A stretch of DNA of 21,691 bases from Bacteroidales bacterium (GTDB lineage: Bacteria > Bacteroidota > Bacteroidia > Bacteroidales > Muribaculaceae), in the NCBI GenBank assembly GCA_019416425.1, contig DXXK01000032.1, forward strand, positions 1 through 21,691. The letters are read 5' to 3'. A program made the translations under genes and the position numbers. Below the pieces are notes generated by a model. It searched no databases, was not told where the DNA came from, and was given only the letters and a program-made list of their open reading frames with translations. Of the stretch, positions 15,262 to 21,691 are shown piece by piece (the first letter of the stretch is position 1; every line of letters begins with the position of its first letter).

Positions 15262-18200
15262 TTAGATGTATCCCTCGTTCTGGTCGGAGAAGTCGATCTC
15301 GAGGTTCTGCTCGATCTCGGACATCGGGATGGGCCAGATCACGTGCCAGGGCTGGATTGTGCCCGAACGTTTGGCCCACTTGTTACGCTCCTTGACGTAC
15401 TGATAGAACTTTCCGGTGCGTACCAGGTCGAAGCGGCGCCAGCGCTCGCCGAACAGCTCGCGTACGCGCTCGGTCATGATTTCCTCGCGGAAGGTCTCCT
15501 GCGACATGCCGTTGCTCCAGAGCTTGTCCTGCGGGATGTTGAAATCCCATGCGCGTGCGCGGACATCATTTACCCAATCCACGGCGTCGGATGTACGGCC
15601 CAGCTCGTTGAGGCATTCGGCGTAGAGGAGATAGGCGTTGCCGAGACGCAGCCAGGGGATGTTCTTGCCGGAGTTCCACATGTTGTTGATGCCCATTCCG
15701 GAATAGAGGTCGGTGCGGTAGTCCTCGTACTTCTTGATATGAGGCTTGCACTCGTCCTGGTCCTCGGGATCAAGTCCCTCCCAGCTCAGGCCGGGGATGA
15801 AATCGGCTGCGTTCTTGCCGTTCCATTCGAACTCGTAACGGATTGACTCCTCCTTGCGGATGTCGCCTTCCTCCCAGATGCCGCCGTCCTCCACGTCGGA
15901 GTATGCCCAGGGAGTAGGCACGGCGTGGTCGTAACCGGCGAAGTAGCAGGCGTCGCCACCCATCGATGCTGCGGCGCGCGAGCCGACCATGAACTGGTTG
16001 CCGATCAGGTCGGGCGTGGCGTGGCTCAGGCCAACCGACGATGCAAGGCCCTCGTAATATCCGCTGATGCGATGTCCGCCTACGCTGTAGGTGAAGATGG
16101 CGTTCAGAGTGATGCCTTTCCAGGTCAGGTCGGTGTTGAAGCCACCGTAGATTTTCGGGTCCTTGTAGGCCGTGATGGTGCGGTCGTAGTTGTCGATAAC
16201 GCCGTCGGGGATGCCTTCTGGACCGGAGAGGTCAAGCGGGAACACGTCGCCAAGGCCTACTGTGCGTCCACGGTAGTCGATACCCTCCCACTGGTCGCGG
16301 TTGCTCTCGTTGGCGATGCCGCCGAACTTGTAGCAGTAGATGTTGTGCAGAGTCTCGCCGACGAACAGGTTGCCCTCGCGGTCAGGTACGGAACTTTCAG
16401 TCGGCACGTTCAGGAGTCGCTCCACACCGCCGTACAGACGTTTGATCTTGTTGCGGTCGTGCGACAGGTTCAGGCCGATGTTCCAAGTGAAGTCCTTGAC
16501 CTGTACGGGAGTTGCGTTGATGGCGATCTCCACTCCTCGGTTGTCCAGGTCTCCGACGTTCTCGGTAGTCGAGCTGTAGCCGGTTGATGTTGCCAGCGAG
16601 TGGCTCATGAGCAGGTCCTTGTTGCGGGTGAAGAAGACATCGGCGGTAACGGTGAGTCGGCGGTTGAAGAAGGCCAGGTCAAGACCTATGTTGGTTTGCT
16701 GCTGCTTCTCCCATGTCAGGGCCGGTGTGCCGCGGTGCCCGTTGGTGTAGAATCCGGCGTTGCCGTTGGATGCGGATGCATAGTACATCGTCGCGTAGAG
16801 GTAGTTGCCGATGTTCTGGTTTCCAACCGAACCGTAACCGCCACGAATCTTGATCTGGTCCAGCCATGTGGTCCTGGGGAAGTAGGGTTCGTTAGTGAGT
16901 TCCCATGCCAGGGAGAAAGAGGGGAAGAAGCCCCACTTGTGTCCCTTGCCGAATTTGGAGGAACCGTCCCAGCGGCCTGTGAATGTAGCGTAGTAGCGAT
17001 ACTTGAAGTTATAGTTGGCGCGGGCCACGTACGACATCAGCGATGTTACCTGATGGTCGCTTTCGGGGCGGGAGTTCTCCCAGTCGGCGGCGGAACCGAT
17101 CTGGTCCCAACCCAGGTCGTTGGAGGCGAACCGACGTCCATTTGCCTTGATCACGTTGTAGATGTTACGGGAAATGGAGTATCCGAAGAACACGTCCATG
17201 TGGTGAGCGTTGACGAAGTCGCGGATATACTGGATGGTGTTGTCCCACTGCCACTGGGTGTCGCCGAAGCGCTGCTGGGTGGCCGAGGCGTCGCCGCCAC
17301 GGTAGCGGATGGATTCCTGGATTCCCGTAGGCTGGAACTGGTTCCAGCTCTGCTCGGCGCGGTTTATGGAGAATGTCGAACGGATGTTCAGGCCCTCGAT
17401 AGGATTGATGTTTAGATAATTGGACGAGGTGAGATGGTAGCGTGAGCGCTCCGTCTTGATCTCAAGTGTATTGTAGGGGTTGAAGTTGTTGTTCTTCTCG
17501 GTGTTGGGACTCTGCCACCATGTGCACAGATAGTCTGGATTGTGGCGGGTCTCGTCGCTCATGAACGGGCCATTGTCCACCAGGGGGTCGCAGTAATATG
17601 CCTTATAATAGGCATTGTCATCGGTCATGTTGTCGTGGGTGTAGCTGTAGGTGGTGTTGGTGCCGACCTTGAGCCATGAGGTAATCTCGGCTGAGGCGTT
17701 GACACGTCCGTTGTAGCGCTGCTGGTCTGTTCCGACAATCATGCCGCGCAGATCCTTCAACCCGAACGAGATATAGACGTTGGTCTTGTCGGTGGCCTGT
17801 GAGAACGACAGGTTGTGGCTTGTGGTGACGCCTGTGCGGATCAGAGGATCGACCCAGTCGTAGCTGCGTCCGTTCAGATATGAGTCCAGCTCCTCGGACG
17901 CGAAGACATTGTCGGGTGCCATGATGAAGTTGTCGATGTGGTTCTGCAGGTCCTGGGCTGAGGCATCGGGATTCTCGAACATGAATCCGTTGATGTATGC
18001 CTGCTTGCGGAGGTCGCCCAACTGCGTTGCGTTCATGCGGTCGGGGCGATGGCCCATCTTCTGCCATGACACCCAGCCGTCGTAGCTGACCATGCCGTTG
18101 CCTTTCTTACCCTTCTTGGTGGTGACGATGATAACGCCATTGGCGCCTCGTGAACCGTACAGGGCCGTGGCTGAGGCGTCTTTAAGCACCTGGATGCTCT

Positions 18201-18792
18201 CGATGTCGTTAATGTTAAGTGAATTGTAGAAACCGAACTCATTGCCCATCACAAGGCCGTCCACTACATATATGGGATCGGAGCCGGAATTGATGGTGTT
18301 CGTACCTCGGATCTTGATGCCGGTGTCGTCCGAGGGTTTGGGGGAGCCGGTCACTGCCACACCGGGAACACGGCCCTGCAAGGCCTCGTTAAGGCTGGTT
18401 ACAGGCTTCTGTGTCAGGACGTCCGAGTCGATGTGGGAAACAGATCCAGTGAGGTCGCTCTTTTTCATCGACACGCCGACCACAACCACCTCATCCAGCA
18501 GGTCGGTGTTTTCTTTCAGTACGATTGTCATCTTGCCGTCGGCAGGCACCTTTACTTCGGCCGACTGATAGCCTACATAGGAAACCTGAAGGATGTTTCC
18601 TGGTTTGGCCATCACAGAGAAGTGGCCGTCGATATCGGTAGCGGCTCCTCTTCCCTCGCCTTTCACAAGAATTGATGCTCCCGGCAATGGCTCATGGCTC
18701 TGGTCCATGACCGTGCCCGTTACATTGATCTGAGCCGATGCCGAAAGGCAGGCCGCGATCATGAACATCAATGCACTTAGGAATTTTTTCAT
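15262..18792 (-). CDS. SusC-SusD chimera: TonB-dependent transporter fused in frame to SusD C-terminus
   Basis: The frame encodes 1176 aa. Residues 1-21 are a signal peptide (MKKFLSALMFMIAACLSASA). Residues ~22-105 are a carboxypeptidase-regulatory-like domain (GTVMDQSHEPLPGASILVKG). Next come the plug, with the SusC signatures PIYVVDGLV, LKDASATALYGSRGANGVII, and barrel strands to about residue 930 (TYSVGGHRISGYYEGLASSV). From about residue 932 (QFMVGSRAAASMGG) the sequence is a SusD/RagB C-terminal domain: LRLGNAYLLYAECLNELGR, RVRELFGERWRRFDLVRTGK, WPIPMSEIEQN. The last SusC strands, the SusD signal peptide, its lipobox cysteine and the first half of SusD are absent. SusC proteins are usually ~1000-1100 aa and SusD ~500-600, so an in-frame deletion across the susC/susD boundary is the simplest reading. 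An incomplete barrel makes function doubtful. A separate SusD is not present. Confidence 0.9.
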   Translation of the reverse strand: MKKFLSALMFMIAACLSASAQINVTGTVMDQSHEPLPGASILVKGEGRGAATDIDGHFSVMAKPGNILQVSYVGYQSAEVKVPADGKMTIVLKENTDLLDEVVVVGVSMKKSDLTGSVSHIDSDVLTQKPVTSLNEALQGRVPGVAVTGSPKPSDDTGIKIRGTNTINSGSDPIYVVDGLVMGNEFGFYNSLNINDIESIQVLKDASATALYGSRGANGVIIVTTKKGKKGNGMVSYDGWVSWQKMGHRPDRMNATQLGDLRKQAYINGFMFENPDASAQDLQNHIDNFIMAPDNVFASEELDSYLNGRSYDWVDPLIRTGVTTSHNLSFSQATDKTNVYISFGLKDLRGMIVGTDQQRYNGRVNASAEITSWLKVGTNTTYSYTHDNMTDDNAYYKAYYCDPLVDNGPFMSDETRHNPDYLCTWWQSPNTEKNNNFNPYNTLEIKTERSRYHLTSSNYLNINPIEGLNIRSTFSINRAEQSWNQFQPTGIQESIRYRGGDASATQQRFGDTQWQWDNTIQYIRDFVNAHHMDVFFGYSISRNIYNVIKANGRRFASNDLGWDQIGSAADWENSRPESDHQVTSLMSYVARANYNFKYRYYATFTGRWDGSSKFGKGHKWGFFPSFSLAWELTNEPYFPRTTWLDQIKIRGGYGSVGNQNIGNYLYATMYYASASNGNAGFYTNGHRGTPALTWEKQQQTNIGLDLAFFNRRLTVTADVFFTRNKDLLMSHSLATSTGYSSTTENVGDLDNRGVEIAINATPVQVKDFTWNIGLNLSHDRNKIKRLYGGVERLLNVPTESSVPDREGNLFVGETLHNIYCYKFGGIANESNRDQWEGIDYRGRTVGLGDVFPLDLSGPEGIPDGVIDNYDRTITAYKDPKIYGGFNTDLTWKGITLNAIFTYSVGGHRISGYYEGLASSVGLSHATPDLIGNQFMVGSRAAASMGGDACYFAGYDHAVPTPWAYSDVEDGGIWEEGDIRKEESIRYEFEWNGKNAADFIPGLSWEGLDPEDQDECKPHIKKYEDYRTDLYSGMGINNMWNSGKNIPWLRLGNAYLLYAECLNELGRTSDAVDWVNDVRARAWDFNIPQDKLWSNGMSQETFREEIMTERVRELFGERWRRFDLVRTGKFYQYVKERNKWAKRSGTIQPWHVIWPIPMSEIEQNLEIDFSDQNEGYI

Positions 18793-18864
18793 GATTTTTA
18801 GGGTTATTATGTTGTTTTAATTATGTTATGCTACATTCGGTGCGCTTAGGCTTTTTTAACATTG

Positions 18865-18872
18865 CAAAATTA
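18865..18872 (-). promoter_or_regulatory. -7 box upstream of the SusC-SusD gene
   Basis: TAATTTTG on the minus strand lies ~73 bases before the susC ATG in the 166-base gap after the beta-mannosidase gene. It is embedded in a short palindrome (GCAAAA...TTTTGC, 18864-18884), a possible regulator site. No clear TTTG -33 box is seen, which for PUL genes often means an activator is required. Confidence 0.4.
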
Positions 18873-18958
18873 TGTTACTTTTGCCTTATAGGATAGAATA
18901 AACTCTCCAAAAAATGCAAGTTTTGACGCTATCTTGCACTAAATGTCTTCGTTTTGTG

Positions 18959-21526
18959 TTAAATCACGCTTCCTATTGAGTTGATTTTTAGTTGTTTTAC
19001 GAATTCGTCACGTGAAATAGCCGTTTTGACATGGATTTTACGCTCCGAAGCCGGCAGAATATCGAAATAATTATCCGAGAAGAAATTGTCGATACCGTCG
19101 ATGGAGAGGAAGACGCCCCTTGCGAAGACGTTGGAGCCGACCGTGACGTCGAACCCGTCGGACACCTCGTCGACCTGTACCCTGAACTCAGGCTTGGGAT
19201 ATTCCATGAACTTCTGCCGGCAGGCGTAGGCGATGTTGGTGTAGGGTTCGGCATCGGCCGTGGTGAAGGTGGTCGTGAAGATCATCTGTCCGCGGGTGTA
19301 GTGGCCGAGGATGGGACGGATGTCGGCGGTCAGTACGTTGCGCGACTGTAGGGCTGCTGCGGTAACGTTGAGTTTCTTCTTCCAGATGGTTTTGCCGTCG
19401 AGTGTCATGGCGGTGACCTGTAGAGTTCCCTTTGCATTCTTTCGGCGGTCGGAGACTATATGGATGTTCAGGGTGTCGCCCTGGACCAGCGGCGAGACGA
19501 GTATGTCGCGGAACGCGTTGCGGGCGTAATACTGCTGCGCCTTCCAGCGGCCATAATAGTCGCGGCCGGCCCATGAGGCGACAGGCCAGCAGTCGTTGTG
19601 CTGCCACACCAGCGTGCCCATGCAGTAGGGCATGTCGCGGCGGTGGGCTTCCATCGCGGTCTTGATGGCGTCGCCCTGCAGGATCGTGCCGACGTACAGG
19701 AAATCCTCGAAGCTGTCGGGAACGCCGAACTCGTCGGCCATGTATTCGCGGATCAGATTGTTGGCGTACGTGCCTGCGCGCTGATGCGACATCATCACCT
19801 CTGAATTTATGTCCCAGTCACGTTCCTGGGGAGCATACAGCTTGACAGATTCGAATTCCGGGAATGACTGGAAACCGTATTCGGAGAAGAATCGGGCACG
19901 TTTCACATTGTAATGTCCGATTGAGTCGCGTCCATGCCATACACCCCAGTAGTGGTCGTCGCCGTTGATGCCGTCGCTGGGCGTGTCCTCGAATGCGAAG
20001 GGCGATGACGGCCGGTAGGAAGCGCCGCTTCCATATTCCGTTACTACCTCGGGCAAGGTTTTGAAGTACATGGCCTTGAACTGCGACTCCAGCAACGGGA
20101 GCACGCCCTTCTCCTCATAGTACTTCTTGCGGTTGCCCCAGCCGTAGAACACATCCTGGCACTCGTTGTTGCCGCACCATACCGCAAGGCATGCATGGTT
20201 GCGCAGGCGACGCACGTTGTCGATGGCTTCCTGACGGATATTGGCCAGGAACCTGTCGTCGGCAGGATAGGTGGAGCATGCGAACATGAAGTCCTGCCAT
20301 ACCAATATGCCGTTACGGTCGCAGAGCTGGTAGAAATAATCGTCCTCGTATACGCCGCCGCCCCATACGCGGATCATGTTCATGTTGACGTTCTTGGCGT
20401 CAAGCACATGTTTCTCGTACTTCTCATGGGTGACGCGCGGCAGGAAATTGTCCAGAGGCACCATATCCACACCCTTCATGAACACCGGCTTTCCGTTCAC
20501 CTCGAAGTAGAGGTTGTGGCCGTATTGATCCTTGTCGTTGTGCAGCTTGATGGAGCGCAGTCCGATTTCCTGTAAGTCTGAGTCGGTCGTGCCTTGGCTC
20601 TTTACGGTCGTGATGAAGTCGTAGAGGTTGGGTTCCCCCAGACCGTTGGGCCACCACAGTCGAGGACGTGAGATAGCGGCAGGCATCTCGATACGGTTCA
20701 GACCCTTCCGGAGCGCTACCTTTTTTGAGACAAGCGGTTTGCCATCGGCGGTGACGGTTACCGTTGCGGAATCATCGTCCACATCGGACAGGACCTCGGT
20801 AACCAGAGTAAGGTCGGCCTTGGAGCTGTTGATTACGTTCTGGATTACCTGCACGTCGTTGATCTTCGGGCCATTCCATGTCTCCGGCACGATTGGTCGC
20901 CATATGCCGGAGGTGACCAGACGCGGTCCCCAGTCCCAGCCGTAATGGTAACCGGCCTTGCGGGCGAACACGCTAACCAGCTTGTCGAAGATGCCGCCGT
21001 TCTGCGACTGGTCGGGTCCGGTATTGAATCCGTAGTCGTACATGTCGCATTTCGGAAGGTCGATCTTGATTGGAGAATGGAAATAGACCTCAAGTCTGTT
21101 AGGACCCTCCTTGAGGCGCCCGGCCACATCCACGCGCCAGGTGCGGTGCATGTTGTCGGCGTTCAGGATCGGCTGGCCGTTCAGATACACGTCCGCATAG
21201 GTATCGAGACCGTAGAACACCAGATTCTGGTTGGCGTACCGGAGTTCGTCGGGGGTAACGTTCAGCGTTGTCTCGTACATCCAGTCCTCCTTGTCGACCC
21301 ACTGCACGGCGCGTTCGTTAAGCCGGAAGAAAGGATCCTCGATAATCTCGTTAGCCATCAGGTCCGTATGGACGGTTCCCGGTACGGTCGCGGGATACCA
21401 AATCTCCGAACGACCCTGTCGGAATTTCCATCCGTCGGAAAGTTCGCGCCGATTGACGGTGGCGGCCATGTCCATGGCGAGTGCCAGGGACATGGACAAT
21501 GCTAAGAGTCCTGAGATAGTTCTCAT
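18959..21526 (-). CDS. Secreted GH2 beta-mannosidase
   Basis: The product is 855 aa from ATG 21526 with a signal peptide (MRTISGLLALSMSLALAMDMAA). The GH2 sugar-binding sandwich starts with LSDGWKFRQG and VPGTVHTDLMAN. The mannosidase-specific segments NGGIFDKL and AGYHYGWDWGPRLVTSGIWRP follow. The barrel carries IRVWGGGVYEDDYFYQLCD and WCGNNE with the acid/base Glu at residue 455. The nucleophile Glu is at 549 in FFSEYGFQSFP. Their spacing (94) and total length closely match Bacteroides GH2 beta-mannosidases such as BtMan2A (864 aa, Glu462/Glu555). It would release terminal beta-linked mannose from manno-oligosaccharides, probably in the periplasm. The start overlaps the upstream glycosidase stop by ATGA, so the two are cotranscribed. 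The frame is intact. Confidence 0.93.
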   Translation of the reverse strand: MRTISGLLALSMSLALAMDMAATVNRRELSDGWKFRQGRSEIWYPATVPGTVHTDLMANEIIEDPFFRLNERAVQWVDKEDWMYETTLNVTPDELRYANQNLVFYGLDTYADVYLNGQPILNADNMHRTWRVDVAGRLKEGPNRLEVYFHSPIKIDLPKCDMYDYGFNTGPDQSQNGGIFDKLVSVFARKAGYHYGWDWGPRLVTSGIWRPIVPETWNGPKINDVQVIQNVINSSKADLTLVTEVLSDVDDDSATVTVTADGKPLVSKKVALRKGLNRIEMPAAISRPRLWWPNGLGEPNLYDFITTVKSQGTTDSDLQEIGLRSIKLHNDKDQYGHNLYFEVNGKPVFMKGVDMVPLDNFLPRVTHEKYEKHVLDAKNVNMNMIRVWGGGVYEDDYFYQLCDRNGILVWQDFMFACSTYPADDRFLANIRQEAIDNVRRLRNHACLAVWCGNNECQDVFYGWGNRKKYYEEKGVLPLLESQFKAMYFKTLPEVVTEYGSGASYRPSSPFAFEDTPSDGINGDDHYWGVWHGRDSIGHYNVKRARFFSEYGFQSFPEFESVKLYAPQERDWDINSEVMMSHQRAGTYANNLIREYMADEFGVPDSFEDFLYVGTILQGDAIKTAMEAHRRDMPYCMGTLVWQHNDCWPVASWAGRDYYGRWKAQQYYARNAFRDILVSPLVQGDTLNIHIVSDRRKNAKGTLQVTAMTLDGKTIWKKKLNVTAAALQSRNVLTADIRPILGHYTRGQMIFTTTFTTADAEPYTNIAYACRQKFMEYPKPEFRVQVDEVSDGFDVTVGSNVFARGVFLSIDGIDNFFSDNYFDILPASERKIHVKTAISRDEFVKQLKINSIGSVI

Positions 21527-21691
21527 GAGAATTTGATTTTAACGGTGTTGTCCTTGGCGATGTCGAAAGGCTTGTCGAAACCCTTTACCTTTACGGAACA
21601 ATCCTTGGCCGTGGACTTGATTGATGCGGTGACGGGGCGACCGTTCTTCCAGTCGATGTCGACCACCAGACCGTCGTATGCGCACAGACCC
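21523..21691 (-). CDS. C-terminus of a glycosidase, probably GH95-type
   Basis: Only the last ~55 codons are in the window, ending at TGA 21525-21523, which overlaps the beta-mannosidase ATG. The visible end, GLCAYDGLVVDIDWKNGRPV followed by TASIKSTAKDCSVKVKGFDKP, resembles the C-terminal beta-sandwich of GH95 enzymes (fucosidases/alpha-galactosidases), whose tails read L.A..G..V.I.WK.G....A.I.S. The assignment rests on this short piece and the PUL context. A different glycosidase with the same tail domain (for example GH65-like) is possible. Confidence 0.55.
   Translation of the reverse strand, partial: GLCAYDGLVVDIDWKNGRPVTASIKSTAKDCSVKVKGFDKPFDIAKDNTVKIKFS

Noticed and set aside
13925..17415. 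Long plus-strand open frames (for example 13925-14779, 15925-16587, 16600-17415)
   Set aside because: They lie antisense to well-supported SusC-SusD and FG-GAP genes in GC-rich DNA, have no recognisable domains, and repeat the codon pattern of the opposite strand.
1..21691. CRISPR arrays, tRNA or rRNA genes
   Set aside because: No regularly spaced identical repeats of suitable length and no recognisable tRNA or rRNA sequence were found on either strand by reading.

Overview
The window reads as a Bacteroidales chromosome, most likely Muribaculaceae or a Prevotella-like relative. The support is a SusC/SusD outer-membrane glycan-uptake locus, repeated TAATTTTG (TANNTTTG-type) Bacteroidales -7 promoter boxes, a Bacteroides-type mobilization and replication module, and an 'NIQGVRVANP...IFIRRQG...' C-terminal tail typical of secreted Muribaculaceae/Prevotella proteins. 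Every gene I can support is on the minus strand, so the locus reads from high to low coordinates. The taxonomic placement is inference.

Region A, 21691 to about 12185, is a GC-rich polysaccharide utilization locus (PUL). In transcription order it holds the C-terminal end of a probable GH95-type glycosidase, a secreted GH2 beta-mannosidase with both catalytic glutamates, a chimeric SusC-SusD gene, a secreted FG-GAP/VCBS beta-propeller protein, and the first ~355 codons of an alpha-galactosidase-like glycosidase. Two of these are broken. The SusC gene lacks its last barrel strands and runs in frame into the C-terminal half of a SusD, as if about 1 kb or more had been deleted. The glycosidase stops abruptly where the mobile DNA begins.

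Region B, about 12185 to 5926, is the AT-richer backbone of a mobilizable element of the Bacteroides NBU/IME type. In order it has a hairpin at the junction with the glycosidase, a leader with GTATCAAA repeats, an unrecognised 376-aa protein, a DUF3853 helix-turn-helix gene with an amber codon at position 5, a RepA-like AAA helicase, a toprim/CHC2 primase broken by a one-base frameshift, a DUF3408 protein, a candidate oriT, MobC and a MobA-type relaxase. The mobilization genes are intact while two of the replication/excision genes are damaged. No integrase is visible, and the other element end lies beyond position 1.

Region C, 5860 to 1, is probable cargo of the element: a two-gene restriction-modification-like defense operon with its own promoter. 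The first gene encodes a PLD-nuclease/SNF2-helicase fusion. Eight bases downstream lies a large Eco57I-class adenine methyltransferase that runs off the left edge. The pairing resembles a compact restriction-translocase plus methylase system, and I cannot assign it to a named type from this window.
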